Assembly: GCA_017542245.1 (NCBI GenBank)
Contig: JAFXXN010000109.1
Location: 1-56,786 of the forward strand
Origin: Lachnospiraceae bacterium
Lineage (GTDB): Bacteria > Bacillota > Clostridia > Lachnospirales > Lachnospiraceae
Direction: 5' to 3'
DNA length: 56,786 nt
Each line of letters starts with the position of its first letter. Position 1 is the stretch's first letter. Both the position numbers and the translations under genes were made by a program. Positions 17,871 through 27,174 of this stretch are shown here, one piece after another. Under the pieces are notes generated by a model. It worked only from the letters and a program-made list of their open reading frames with translations. It did not search any database and had not been told where the DNA came from.

Positions 17871-19844
17871 GTGATACTTTCAGTAAACAGCGTAACTAAA
17901 AGCTTTGGAACAGATGTTATACTTTCCGAAGTTTCCTTTCATATGGAAGCAGGACAAAAGGCCGCCATTGTTGGTATTAACGGTGCCGGCAAATCTACTC
18001 TTTTAAAGATAATCACAGGAGAACTTTCTCCTGATTCAGGGACAGTCTCCATACAAAAAGACACCACTGTCGGAATTCTTACGCAAACACAGAATCTTAC
18101 AAGTGAAAACACCATATATGATGAAGTTCTTTCGGTCAAAGCCGATCTTCTGGCTTTGGAAGAAAATATCCGCAGAACCGAACATCTCTTAAAAGATCTG
18201 ACAGGAGACGAACTTACACAGGCACTTTCAAAGTATTCACGTATGAATACAGAATTCGAAAATGCCAACGGTTATGCCATCCGAAGTGAAATAACCGGAT
18301 GTTTAAAGGGATTAGGATTTACTGAAGAAGACTTTTCCAAGCTTGTAAATACTCTTTCCGGAGGTCAGAAAACAAGAGTTGCCCTGGCAAAGTTACTTCT
18401 TTCCAAACCGGATATCCTTATGCTCGATGAGCCAACCAACCATCTTGATATGGATGCTATCCGCTGGCTTGAAGGTTTTCTTCTTACGTATAAAGGAGCG
18501 GTGATTCTGGTTGCCCATGACAGATATTTCTTAGACCGTATAGTTTCAAAGGTGATTGAAATAGAAAATACGCACGCACGTTCATATGAAGGAAACTATA
18601 CAGCCTTTTCTGAAAAGAAAAAACAATTAAGAGATGCCCTTATCAAGCAATACCTTAATCAGCAGCGTGAAATAAAACATCAGGAAGCCGTTATAGAAAA
18701 ACTCAAATCATTTAATCGCGAAAAATCAATAAAAAGAGCCGCAAGCCGTGAAAAGCAGCTTGCAAAAATAGAGCGTCTTGAGTTACCCAAAGAATTAAAT
18801 GCCGAAATGGATATCAGGCTGGAGCCGAATATTTTAAGCGGCAATGATGTGCTGACAGTAAAGCATCTGACCAAAGGTTTCGACGGTGTCACACTTTTTA
18901 AGGATATAAATTTTGAAATAAAACGAGGCGACAAAGTAGGTATCATAGGAGCTAACGGTACCGGGAAAACAACACTCTTAAGAATCCTAAACGGCCTGAT
19001 CGAACCCGATGAAGGAAGTTTTAAACTCGGAGCAAAAGTATATACCGGATATTATGATCAGGAGCATCATGTTCTTAATCCTGATAAAACAGTATTCGAA
19101 GAAATTCAGGATACCTATCCGGATATGGACAATACCAAAGTCAGGAATGTACTTGCTGCTTTTCTTTTTACCGGTGATGATGTATTTAAACTGATACGTG
19201 ACTTAAGCGGAGGCGAAAAAGGACGTGTATCTCTAGCCAAGCTGATGCTTTCCGATGCTAATCTTTTATACCTGGACGAACCGACAAACCATCTTGATAT
19301 AATTTCAAAAGAGATACTTGAACAGGCCGTTTCTTCATATGAAGGTACCGTGATTTATGTCTCACATGACAGATATTTCATAAACAAGACAGCTACAAGG
19401 ATCATGGAATTGATCAACAATACCTTTATATGTTTTGACGGAACATATGATTATTATCTTGAAAAGAGGGACATGCTGATAGCTCAGCTTAATAAAAGCG
19501 GTACAGCATCGGGAGGAACGCCGGATAATTCCCTGTACACCGCCAACATTTCCACTTCCGAATCAGGTAAAAACGATTCCAATGCTTCGCGCAAGGCTTG
19601 GGAAAATGCAAAAAAGCAACAGGCTGCGCAGCGTAAACTTGAAAATGAGTTAAAGAAGACTGAAGAAAACATAAGCAGACTTGAAGCACGTAACTTGGAA
19701 ATAGATGAACAGATGCAGCTTCCCGAGATTTCCACCACACCGTCTAAGCTTCTTGAACTTTCCGTGGAACATGAAAACAATCTGAAAAAGCTGGAGGAGC
19801 TTATGGAACATTGGGAAGACTTAAGCAATCAGTTGGATTCCTGA
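17871..19844 (+). CDS. ABC-F family ATPase (YdiF/Uup-like)
   Basis: This is a soluble, duplicated ABC ATPase of 657 residues without membrane segments, the ABC-F class that acts on ribosomes. Both halves have Walker A (G-I-N-G-A-G-K-S and G-A-N-G-T-G-K-T), signatures L-S-G-G-Q-K and L-S-G-G-E-K, and Walker B L-D-E-P-T-N-H-L-D. Between them is the charged linker (P-site tRNA interaction motif region). A C-terminal coiled coil of about 100 residues is typical of YdiF/Uup-type members. The start is GTG at 17871 with AAAGGA upstream; an ATG at 17860 opens only a four-codon frame that overlaps it. No drug-resistance subfamily is recognisable, so a housekeeping translation factor is more likely. 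Confidence 0.92.
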   Translation: MILSVNSVTKSFGTDVILSEVSFHMEAGQKAAIVGINGAGKSTLLKIITGELSPDSGTVSIQKDTTVGILTQTQNLTSENTIYDEVLSVKADLLALEENIRRTEHLLKDLTGDELTQALSKYSRMNTEFENANGYAIRSEITGCLKGLGFTEEDFSKLVNTLSGGQKTRVALAKLLLSKPDILMLDEPTNHLDMDAIRWLEGFLLTYKGAVILVAHDRYFLDRIVSKVIEIENTHARSYEGNYTAFSEKKKQLRDALIKQYLNQQREIKHQEAVIEKLKSFNREKSIKRAASREKQLAKIERLELPKELNAEMDIRLEPNILSGNDVLTVKHLTKGFDGVTLFKDINFEIKRGDKVGIIGANGTGKTTLLRILNGLIEPDEGSFKLGAKVYTGYYDQEHHVLNPDKTVFEEIQDTYPDMDNTKVRNVLAAFLFTGDDVFKLIRDLSGGEKGRVSLAKLMLSDANLLYLDEPTNHLDIISKEILEQAVSSYEGTVIYVSHDRYFINKTATRIMELINNTFICFDGTYDYYLEKRDMLIAQLNKSGTASGGTPDNSLYTANISTSESGKNDSNASRKAWENAKKQQAAQRKLENELKKTEENISRLEARNLEIDEQMQLPEISTTPSKLLELSVEHENNLKKLEELMEHWEDLSNQLDS

Positions 19845-19893
19845 TATTTTTGCTGTAAAACAGCTGGTTTACTTTTCGTAAAAAGGATTAACT

Positions 19894-20907
19894 ATGGATA
19901 TAAATCAAATCACTATAGAAAATGCTGATAATAAAGATTTCAATCGGCAGGAAAACATGCTATCTGCCTCGCTTCTTTCCATAATAGTACCATGTTACAA
20001 TGAGAAAGACGTTCTCCCATTGTTTTTGGAGGCTATCAGACCTGTCAGAGCAGAACTGCAGTCAAAAGGTTGTGCAACCGAACTTCTTTTTATAGATGAC
20101 GGATCAAATGACGGTACCTTGGGATTATTAAGAGAATACAGTACGCTTGGAGAAAATATCCGATATGTTTCTTTTTCGAAGAATTTTGGTAAAGAGGCTG
20201 CCATCCTGGCGGGATTAAAAAATGCAAAAGGAAATTTTTGTGTACTCTTGGACGCCGATCTGCAGCATCCGCCCGGATTATTGCCAAAAATGTATGATGA
20301 AATGATAAACGGTGGTTTTGATTCTGTTGCGATGTACAGAAATGACAGAAAAAAAGAAGGGTTCTTCAGGCGCCACTTCTCTTCCTTCTTCTTTAAATTG
20401 TTAAACAGGCTTTCAAAACTTAATCTGGTAAACGGAGCCACAGATTTCCGTATGATGACCAGAACAATGGTAGACGCTGTTCTCTCACTTCCTGAATTAA
20501 ACCGTTTCAGTAAAGGGATTTTCAGCTGGGTAGGATTTAATACAAAATGGATGCCCTTTGAAACAGGTGAGCGGCCTGCCGGTAAATCAAAATGGTCTTT
20601 CGGGAAACTTGTATCTTATTCATTCGATGCGTTTTTAAGCTTCTCAGAAGCTCCTCTGAAACTGTGTTCCTGGCTCGGAATCATATTCTGTATCGTATCT
20701 TTTATCCTTGGCATATATCATCTGATAAAGACACTTATTTTCGGCGACCCGGTAGCAGGTTTTCCCACTCTTTATCTTATGATGCTGCTAATGGGCGGTA
20801 TAGTTCTTCTCTTCCTTGGGATAATGGGTCAATACCTGGCCCGTATATATATTGAGATAAAAAAACGCCCTGCATATATAATAAAAGAGACAGAGAAGCA
20901 GGAATGA
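19894..20907 (+). CDS. Family 2 glycosyltransferase, undecaprenyl-phosphate (GtrB/DPM1-like)
   Basis: This 337-residue membrane enzyme probably transfers a sugar from a nucleotide to undecaprenyl phosphate for later use outside the membrane. The GT-A fold shows S-I-I-V-P-C-Y-N-E, F-I-D-D-G-S-N-D-G-T, S-F-S-K-N-F-G-K-E and L-D-A-D-L-Q-H-P-P, all typical of the GtrB/DPM1 group. Two membrane helices follow (about 255-280 and 295-320). The ATG follows AAAGGA by six bases. It lies 49 bases after the ABC-F gene and probably shares its promoter. Its stop codon is two bases from that of the convergent DUF1653 gene. Sugar and acceptor are unknown. Confidence 0.88.
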   Translation: MDINQITIENADNKDFNRQENMLSASLLSIIVPCYNEKDVLPLFLEAIRPVRAELQSKGCATELLFIDDGSNDGTLGLLREYSTLGENIRYVSFSKNFGKEAAILAGLKNAKGNFCVLLDADLQHPPGLLPKMYDEMINGGFDSVAMYRNDRKKEGFFRRHFSSFFFKLLNRLSKLNLVNGATDFRMMTRTMVDAVLSLPELNRFSKGIFSWVGFNTKWMPFETGERPAGKSKWSFGKLVSYSFDAFLSFSEAPLKLCSWLGIIFCIVSFILGIYHLIKTLIFGDPVAGFPTLYLMMLLMGGIVLLFLGIMGQYLARIYIEIKKRPAYIIKETEKQE

Positions 20908-20909
20908 TC

Positions 20910-21452
20910 TTATCTTAAACGATTGCTTTCATACCTTGCCTTTGTTCTTAAAACATCACAAATATAACCGATCCTTACATCGAGGTCCGAGCTGTCCGAC
21001 ACTATGTCTAAGCTTGCCTCGATGTTATTTATTGTTCTTTCATCAAGACTATTATAGTTCTGCTTGATTATATCGAGTTTTGCTTCAGAAGAATCAGCCT
21101 CTAAAAATCTCATAATAATCGGCATCTGTGAATCCGGTGCTACCTCTTCTTCCAATTCACCTTTTCTTTCACCTGATATATCTTTTTTATCCTCAGAAGC
21201 CTGCTCTTTAAGCTTTTTTATACTTTTGGGATCTATCTCTTCAAATCTGTAAATCTGAGCTGAATCCGGATATTTTTTTCTGTCCAGCTGCTCACAGAAG
21301 TTTTTTAAAGGTCTTGAGTAAATATCAAATGTTCCGTAAAGAGCCTGATATATTACCAGTTCTTCTCCTGTCTCCGAATCCTTTGCCTTACAGATAACCT
21401 GATAAAGACCGCCTTTAAAATGTCTGTAAAATTTTCCATTTTCCACATTCAT
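20910..21452 (-). CDS. DUF1653 protein with C-terminal extension
   Basis: Residues 4-72 match DUF1653, a small domain of unknown function: G-K-F-Y-R-H-F-K-G-G-L-Y-Q-V, then V-I-Y-Q-A-L-Y-G and a closing Y-R-F-E-E-I. Stand-alone DUF1653 proteins are usually 70-100 residues. Here a charged linker and a predicted helical domain of about 75 residues are added (F-L-E-A-D-S-S-E-A-K-L, then I-E-A-S-L-D-I-V-S). The ATG follows AAGAGGGA. It is in the same direction as the membrane-protein/patatin pair upstream. No function is known. Confidence 0.75.
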   Translation of the reverse strand: MNVENGKFYRHFKGGLYQVICKAKDSETGEELVIYQALYGTFDIYSRPLKNFCEQLDRKKYPDSAQIYRFEEIDPKSIKKLKEQASEDKKDISGERKGELEEEVAPDSQMPIIMRFLEADSSEAKLDIIKQNYNSLDERTINNIEASLDIVSDSSDLDVRIGYICDVLRTKARYESNRLR

Positions 21453-21494
21453 GATAAATCCCTCTTGTGCCCTGTTTTCAATAAGTCAATTTTG

Positions 21495-22829
21495 TTATAT
21501 CCGTATTTTTATCCTGTCATTTTTCCTTGCTTTATAATAATCTGCATACTCACTTGTTATAAGTTTGTATCTCACCATCAGCTGAATATCTCTTTCAAAA
21601 TCATAGTTAGTAAGCTCTGTGTCTTCAATCATATTTTGAAGTATACCGCGAATTCTTTCCTGATAGTCATTTTGAGTTATAACATTATCTGTCCAGAATA
21701 TCCTGCTTTCATATGCTGCTTTAAAATAATCAGAATAACTGCCTCTTATCTCAAAGGAATCAAACACCTTAAATACAAAATCAAACTTATTAAACAGTTT
21801 TCTTAACGATCTGGGTGTAATAGCAATTTTCCCGCCTAAAACATAGAGATTTTTGCACATTTTTTCAGAGTTATTCCTTCCGCTGCTTTGATAAAATGCC
21901 GGAAGAAGTTCACCAAAAATACCGTTTAGCTCAGGATCCTTCCTGATTTCCTCATATTGCTCCATATAAATTTCTTCAACATTTTTCTGATAAGTCACTT
22001 GAAGAAATTCCGACATAGGCATGATCTCAGTTCTTAAGGCTCCCTCAACGAGAATTATATAAGCATTTTTACCCTTGTCCTGAACAAAGGCCGGAACCCT
22101 GAGTGCTGAAACATCTTTCCATACATCAACAATTATAGGCGTAAATCTTCGGTCATCTTTTCTGACCTTCAGCATCTTCTTCCTTGCTTTTATCTGCTTG
22201 GGAGAAGGTTTCTTTACTTCATAATCATTCTTTTCATTTTTAACCTGTTTTTCGGCTCCTGATTTGCCGGTATCCTCTTTGTAAGAATCGGACATATCCT
22301 CATATTCATCTTCAACCGAACTTAATATATCCGATAAATCACCTTCATTTTCCTCATTCTTTTCAGAAGAACCCTGACCTGCCGGTTCCTTTTTGGTCTC
22401 GGTATTACCCGAACCAGGAATACCTCCGATTCCAATGGCAATATCAGAAAGATCATCAGCGAACATGGAAAAATCAATTTCTGTATCAACTCTGGCATTT
22501 ATATCCTGCGAGCTGTCATTTTTTCCGGTCTTTGAAGAATCATCGGCATTTGTTTTAGTATTAGTTTTTGTTTTATCATTTGACTTATTTCTTTTCTTTT
22601 GGGCTTTTTTCTCCATATCTACATCGATATTAACAAAAGAAAATGAAAATAACAGCAAAAGTCCAATTATCGTCAATAATGCACCGGCGCCCAGAGGGAT
22701 GATAGATTTTCCGGTAATACCATAAACCAGCAGTCCCAGTCCACCGGCCACCAATACAATAATAGCGAGTATAAGGATTTTTGCTTTTTGTTCTCCGTAT
22801 TTAAGTGTTATCAGCAGCTTCTTAAGCAT
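21495..22829 (-). CDS. Membrane protein of unknown function with charged linker
   Basis: I do not recognise this family. The 444-residue protein has two adjacent membrane helices (about 18-40 and 45-63), then a long Lys/Asp/Ser/Glu-rich, probably disordered region (about 70-220) and a folded C-terminal domain of about 220 residues with a V-D-V-W-K-D-V-S-A-L-R-V-P-A-F-V segment. The C-terminal domain should lie in the cytoplasm if both helices form a hairpin. The ATG at 22829 overlaps the stop of the patatin gene (ATGCTTAA), with AAGGA upstream, so the two are translationally coupled. This suggests a joint role with the patatin at the membrane (inference). Confidence 0.6.
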   Translation of the reverse strand: MLKKLLITLKYGEQKAKILILAIIVLVAGGLGLLVYGITGKSIIPLGAGALLTIIGLLLLFSFSFVNIDVDMEKKAQKKRNKSNDKTKTNTKTNADDSSKTGKNDSSQDINARVDTEIDFSMFADDLSDIAIGIGGIPGSGNTETKKEPAGQGSSEKNEENEGDLSDILSSVEDEYEDMSDSYKEDTGKSGAEKQVKNEKNDYEVKKPSPKQIKARKKMLKVRKDDRRFTPIIVDVWKDVSALRVPAFVQDKGKNAYIILVEGALRTEIMPMSEFLQVTYQKNVEEIYMEQYEEIRKDPELNGIFGELLPAFYQSSGRNNSEKMCKNLYVLGGKIAITPRSLRKLFNKFDFVFKVFDSFEIRGSYSDYFKAAYESRIFWTDNVITQNDYQERIRGILQNMIEDTELTNYDFERDIQLMVRYKLITSEYADYYKARKNDRIKIRI

Positions 22830-23688
22830 CTGTGTCATCCTTAATACCAAAAAATTCTTTTACCTTTTTAACAACTTCAATCCCGGTTTCATAACCATGA
22901 TCATATAATTCTCTTAATCTTTTTTCATCTCTGGTAATAAGTTTCGGAAGTGATATTTCAGGATAAAAGGCAATGGCCTGTTTCTTATTAACCAACTCTT
23001 CTACATAGTCCAGATCAGCATTATACTTATAAGGTCTTTCCCTTATCGTTTTTACAAAGTTTTTGTGCCAGAAATATCTTGTAGTTATAAGCTTACTGGT
23101 TTTCAGCTTCTTTCTGTATCTGCTTTGCTGTGTCAAAAGCACTAAGAATTTGTCCACTCCATCCGAAACAGCCTTTTTTATCGGTATGGCGTCTGCCATG
23201 CCACCGTCAGTCATAGGCCTTCCGTCAACAAAACGGGTTTTGCTTATAACCGGAAACGAATTGGAAGCACAGCACATATCCATAAGATACTTTTTATCTT
23301 CATATTTATTGATATATACAGGTTCTCCGGTTCTAAGATCGGTAAGGCACATCGTAAGATCCTGCTCTGAGTTAAAAAACTCATCATAATCCAGCGGTAA
23401 CATCTCATTTGGAATCTTATCAAACATAAGCTTTATATTGATAACTGAACCTTTGGTAAAGAAATGCCACCAAGAAAAAAGTTTGCTTGTTTTAACCGTT
23501 TCAAGCAGTGAACCCTTAGCCCATCCTTTTTGCTTTGTAATATAGCTTATTGCAATATATGCGCCGGCAGATACAGCATATACATGTTTAAAATATATTT
23601 TATTTTCTATCAACCGATCAAGAATGCCTGCTGAAAAAAGACATCTAGTCCCTCCACCTTCAAGCACCAGCCCGCCATCTATAAGCAT
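22822..23688 (-). CDS. Patatin-like phospholipase
   Basis: This 288-residue protein of the patatin/RssA family hydrolyses acyl esters of lipids with a Ser-Asp dyad. The oxyanion glycine loop L-V-L-E-G-G-G-T-R-C is at residues 7-16. The nucleophile motif reads A-V-S-A-G-A, with Ala in the first position where G-x-S-x-G is usual. The catalytic Asp is in D-G-G-M-A-D-A-I-P-I. It has no signal peptide and would act at the inner face of the membrane. It is closest in look to the YjjU-type bacterial group. GGAGG lies eight bases before the ATG. It has its own promoter and a hairpin at the very start of the predicted transcript, and overlaps the next gene. Confidence 0.87.
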   Translation of the reverse strand: MLIDGGLVLEGGGTRCLFSAGILDRLIENKIYFKHVYAVSAGAYIAISYITKQKGWAKGSLLETVKTSKLFSWWHFFTKGSVINIKLMFDKIPNEMLPLDYDEFFNSEQDLTMCLTDLRTGEPVYINKYEDKKYLMDMCCASNSFPVISKTRFVDGRPMTDGGMADAIPIKKAVSDGVDKFLVLLTQQSRYRKKLKTSKLITTRYFWHKNFVKTIRERPYKYNADLDYVEELVNKKQAIAFYPEISLPKLITRDEKRLRELYDHGYETGIEVVKKVKEFFGIKDDTDA

Positions 23689-23705
23689 TGTTATTTCCTC
23701 CGTCA

Positions 23706-23734
23706 GTCAAAAAGCGGTCGAACTGCTTTTTGAC
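23706..23734 (-). promoter_or_regulatory. 5'-end hairpin of the patatin transcript
   Basis: A perfect 10-bp inverted repeat GTCAAAAAGC / GCTTTTTGAC surrounds nine bases. It begins within a few bases of the predicted transcription start (about 23739) and ends five bases before the ribosome site. It could stabilise the mRNA or serve as an operator. Confidence 0.6.
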
Positions 23735-23745
23735 AATTCATAGTT

Positions 23746-23774
23746 ATTATACTATAAAAGGAATTAAATTTCAA
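23746..23774 (-). promoter_or_regulatory. Sigma-A promoter of the patatin operon
   Basis: The minus strand reads TTGAAA (23769-23774), 17 bases, then a consensus TATAAT (23746-23751). Confidence 0.8.
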
Positions 23775-23807
23775 CAACAACGTTATCTCCCGGTATAAAA
23801 AAGAAAA

Positions 23808-23830
23808 GGAAAGGATTTTCGGTCCTTTCC
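23808..23830 (-). terminator. Terminator of the oxidoreductase/CoA-ligase operon
   Basis: A perfect 8-bp stem GGAAAGGA / TCCTTTCC with a 7-base loop is followed on the minus strand by TTTTCTTTTTT. It lies 14 bases after the ligase stop codon. Confidence 0.85.
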
Positions 23831-23843
23831 CTATTTTTTCCTT

Positions 23844-25595
23844 TTAAGATGCTTTTTTCTTCTCTTCTTCCTCAAGTTTTCTGTAATCGGTTTTTCCGAT
23901 CTTTGTCTGCGGGAGCGATTCCCTAAACTCGATTTCATTAGGCTTTGCATACTTTGCAAACTTAATTTTACAATATTCCATGATCTCTTTTTTGGTATCC
24001 TCATTTGCAGGAACACCATCTTTGAGAACAATAAATGCCTTTATCTTCTGCATCCTGTATTTATCTGCCACCCCTATCACGCAGGCCTTATCTATCTTTT
24101 CGTTCTCTTCAAGAACCGATTCAACCTGATTGGGATAAACATTATAGCCTGAAGCTATGATCATACGCTTTGCTCGGCCCTTAAAGAAGACGAATCCATC
24201 TTCATCTATCATGCCGTAATCACCTGTATAAAGCCATTTGCGTCCCGTTTCATCCGCTCTTAGGGTCTGTGCGGTTTCTTCGGGATTTCCGATATATTCC
24301 TTCATTACCAATGGTCCACTGATTATGATTTCTCCGGTTTCTCCTCTCGGAAGCTCTACACCTGTTTCATGATCTACAATCTTAAAAAGCATATCTGCAA
24401 ACGGGAATCCGATACTTCCACGTCTTGCGCCTTCCTTTGGTGAAAGACAGCATGCCGAAAGAGTCTCCGTTGCTCCATATCCTTCACGTACCGATACCGG
24501 TGAATTGTTTTCCGCAAGAAACTTGTCAAATCTGTCCTTAAGATCCGGAGACAGACTATCACCACCTGAGAAAATTCCTTTAAGATGACTGTAATCAAGT
24601 CCGTGCATTTTAGGAACCCTGAGTATTGCCTCAAAAAGAGTCGGTACACCTGCGAAATAGGAACATTTTGAATCAGAAATCAGTTTCGCATAGCTTTTTG
24701 CAGTAAATCTCGGGATAAGAATTGTACAGGCTCCGGCATAAAGCATACAATGTATACAGATACCCAGTCCAAACCCATGGAACATAGGCATTGCTGCAAT
24801 AAATTTATCTCCGGGCGTAAGAACAGGCACAGTTGCCTTAATCTGTATCGCCTGAGAATTAAAATTATGACTTGTAAGGACTACTCCCTTAGTTGTTCCT
24901 GTAGTTCCTCCCGAAAAAAGTATAACTGCGGGATCATGACAGGATCTGCTCTCGGCATATCCGCCATCATATTGTTTTCCCAACTCCATGAAAGTCTGCC
25001 AACGATATATTTCCGTCGTTTCAGCTACTTTCTCAGTTTTTCTTCCTACCGTCATCTTGTAGGCAACATTTTTAGGGAATGCAAGTCCATCCTGAATACC
25101 TGTAACAATAGTAAGCCTAACATCTGTGTTTGAAAGTATGTTTTTAAACTTACCGAATAACTGATCCAGGGTTACAACCATAACTGCCTTTGATGTCTTT
25201 AAATAATACTCTATCTCTCTTTCTGAAGAAAGAGGGTGTATCATAGCAGCTACTCCTCCGGCAAGATTTACCGCATAGAAGAGACACAGGGCCTGAGGAC
25301 AATTTGGAAGAGCAATGGTCACACACTCTCCCGGACGAAGTCCTGTGCTTTTTAATGCTTTAGCACAGAGTTCAACCTGTTTTCTCATACTCCTGTAACT
25401 TACTTTTCTTCCCAAAAACTCATAAGCCGTATATCCGGGATATATATCTGCAGCTCTGAAAAAAGCATCCGCGATAGAACCGTCATAATAATTTAATATA
25501 GTATCTGCTCCGTCACTTTCTTCATGATAGAGTTTTTCAAATATATCCCTTGTATCTTCTGATTTTCTAAAACTTATCATCTTTTTATCGGTCAC
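23844..25595 (-). CDS. AMP-forming acyl-CoA ligase
   Basis: This 583-residue member of the ANL adenylating family activates a carboxylic acid with ATP and joins it to CoA. The P-loop-like motif is F-S-G-G-T-T-G-T-T-K-G, followed by E-G-Y-G-A-T-E-T, the Y-T-G-D-Y-G core and the catalytic lysine region K-I-G-K-T-D-Y-R-K near the end. Length and motifs fit medium or long-chain acyl-CoA synthetases. The start is GTG at 25595 after GAGG. It is the last gene of the operon with the 2-oxoacid:ferredoxin oxidoreductase. The pair could interconvert 2-oxoacids, acyl-CoAs and free acids (inference); substrate unknown. Confidence 0.87.
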   Translation of the reverse strand: MTDKKMISFRKSEDTRDIFEKLYHEESDGADTILNYYDGSIADAFFRAADIYPGYTAYEFLGRKVSYRSMRKQVELCAKALKSTGLRPGECVTIALPNCPQALCLFYAVNLAGGVAAMIHPLSSEREIEYYLKTSKAVMVVTLDQLFGKFKNILSNTDVRLTIVTGIQDGLAFPKNVAYKMTVGRKTEKVAETTEIYRWQTFMELGKQYDGGYAESRSCHDPAVILFSGGTTGTTKGVVLTSHNFNSQAIQIKATVPVLTPGDKFIAAMPMFHGFGLGICIHCMLYAGACTILIPRFTAKSYAKLISDSKCSYFAGVPTLFEAILRVPKMHGLDYSHLKGIFSGGDSLSPDLKDRFDKFLAENNSPVSVREGYGATETLSACCLSPKEGARRGSIGFPFADMLFKIVDHETGVELPRGETGEIIISGPLVMKEYIGNPEETAQTLRADETGRKWLYTGDYGMIDEDGFVFFKGRAKRMIIASGYNVYPNQVESVLEENEKIDKACVIGVADKYRMQKIKAFIVLKDGVPANEDTKKEIMEYCKIKFAKYAKPNEIEFRESLPQTKIGKTDYRKLEEEEKKKAS

Positions 25596-25633
25596 AGCCG
25601 CCTCATAACATAATTATTACTAACCCTTTTTTA

Positions 25634-26425
25634 TCATTCAATCTCTTCAAGCGCATCACTGAACTTTTCAAGATCTTCCGGTTTTAACATGTCCTTCATA
25701 TAAGGAACAGCATCAATAAACTTAAAGGTTCTTCCCGTTTCCAAAAGAGGATGATTCAGAACCTGAGGGAACATCTTCTCAACTATAGCACGAAGCTTTG
25801 GAGTATCAAGAATCTCACCTACAGTAGTTTTCTCTACACTATATTTTGAATCTACTGCTGCTTTTGCTTCTAACTTCTTAACATGGGTCATATCTGCACC
25901 AAACTCAAAACCAAGTTCTAATGCACGCTTATTCATCTCTATTACGATATCCCCTTTGCCCGCAAGCTTCTTCTTTAAGCCTTCAAGCAGTATCTCTTTC
26001 GGAAGCATTTTTGTAAAGCCAAGAAGTGCACCGATGAGGATCATGTTTGCCATCCTTCCGTCACCGAGTTCCTTAGCCATATCATCCGCCGGAACATCTA
26101 AAAGATAAACTCCGCCACTTCTGATCTTGCTCTTACAGCGGCTTGAATTTCTGATTACAAGTCCATCGGGAATAATTTCTGCCAATCCCTTCTGACATGC
26201 TTCTTCACTCATTGCTATCATTCCCATACACTTACCGGGAAGTGGTGAGATTATGGGCTTATCACTTAATACTACCGTACACTTGGCTACTCCTCCACGC
26301 TGAGCAGCTCCGTACCACGGAACAAATGTAGCAAATCCTACTGCTGCCGCACTTGCAGCAAGTGAAGCTCCCGCAGACAGAACGCCCTGTCCGCCGGTAC
26401 CCGATATCAATAATGAATATTTCAT
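25634..26425 (-). CDS. 2-oxoacid:ferredoxin oxidoreductase, gamma subunit
   Basis: This 263-residue gamma domain begins K-Y-S-L-L-I-S-G-T-G-G-Q-G-V-L-S-A-G, the signature of KorC/PorG-type subunits. A W-Y-G-A-A-Q-R-G-G segment follows, matching the partner-contact loop of the family. It joins the alpha and beta subunits to convert a 2-oxoacid plus CoA into acyl-CoA, CO2 and reduced ferredoxin. The ATG at 26425 overlaps the stop of the beta gene (ATGA). The open frame extends upstream but the overlap and the GAGAGG site support this start. The last 70 residues are longer than in the shortest homologues. Confidence 0.88.
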   Translation of the reverse strand: MKYSLLISGTGGQGVLSAGASLAASAAAVGFATFVPWYGAAQRGGVAKCTVVLSDKPIISPLPGKCMGMIAMSEEACQKGLAEIIPDGLVIRNSSRCKSKIRSGGVYLLDVPADDMAKELGDGRMANMILIGALLGFTKMLPKEILLEGLKKKLAGKGDIVIEMNKRALELGFEFGADMTHVKKLEAKAAVDSKYSVEKTTVGEILDTPKLRAIVEKMFPQVLNHPLLETGRTFKFIDAVPYMKDMLKPEDLEKFSDALEEIE

Positions 26426-27174
26426 TCTCCAAACCTCTCTTCCTTGTCCACAAAAGTCTTGCACTCAAAGTACTTTTCAGTCTGTTTCTCCATGAATTCA
26501 AGACTTGTAACCGGATCACAGTGCCAGGTTGTAGGACAGTTAGTTAAAAGCTCGATGAAAGAAAAGCCTTTATTCTCAAGCTGGTTTTTGAATCCTTTGA
26601 TAATAGCTGCCTTAGCCTGTTTAATACCAGCAGGAGTACGAAGTGTACATCTGGTAACAAACCTCGGTGCATCAAGTTCTTTTATTAATTCACACATTTT
26701 TAACGGATAGCCGGTACCCAAAATCTGACGTCCCTGAACTGCTGTAGTAGCTTTTTGTCCGATAAGCGTGGTAGGTGCCATCTGTCCGCCGGTCATACCG
26801 AATATGGAATTATTTGCGAAAATAACTGTAATATTCTCACCTCTGTTTGCTGCCGACATGATTTCAGCAAGTCCTATAGAAGCAAGATCTCCGTCTCCCT
26901 GATAGCAGAACACCAGACAATCGGGACGGCATCTTTTTATTCCTGTGGCAACCGCAGGAGCTCTTCCATGTGCCGAACCGATAATGTCCAGATCCCAGGA
27001 AACAAGTCCCTGAGTAGAACATCCAACAGGAAGAACATATATCGACTTATTTCTTACACCAAGTTCATCTATTGCTTCAGCAATGATTTTGGTTGCTGTA
27101 GCATGCAGACAACCCGGGCAATACGATGAAGCCGTAGGAAGAATTGACTTCGGTCTTTGATAAAGTGTACTCAT
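26422..27174 (-). CDS. 2-oxoacid:ferredoxin oxidoreductase, beta (TPP-binding) subunit
   Basis: This 250-residue protein carries the thiamine diphosphate site. The start has Y-C-P-G-C-L-H, then the TPP motif G-D-G-D-L-A-S-I-G and N-N-S-I-F-G-M-T-G-G-Q. It is the catalytic partner of the alpha subunit just upstream, whose stop overlaps this start by one base (TAATG). Sequence features fit the KorB/VorA group that acts on 2-oxoglutarate or branched-chain 2-oxoacids. The exact substrate cannot be read from sequence alone. Confidence 0.9.
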   Translation of the reverse strand: MSTLYQRPKSILPTASSYCPGCLHATATKIIAEAIDELGVRNKSIYVLPVGCSTQGLVSWDLDIIGSAHGRAPAVATGIKRCRPDCLVFCYQGDGDLASIGLAEIMSAANRGENITVIFANNSIFGMTGGQMAPTTLIGQKATTAVQGRQILGTGYPLKMCELIKELDAPRFVTRCTLRTPAGIKQAKAAIIKGFKNQLENKGFSFIELLTNCPTTWHCDPVTSLEFMEKQTEKYFECKTFVDKEERFGE

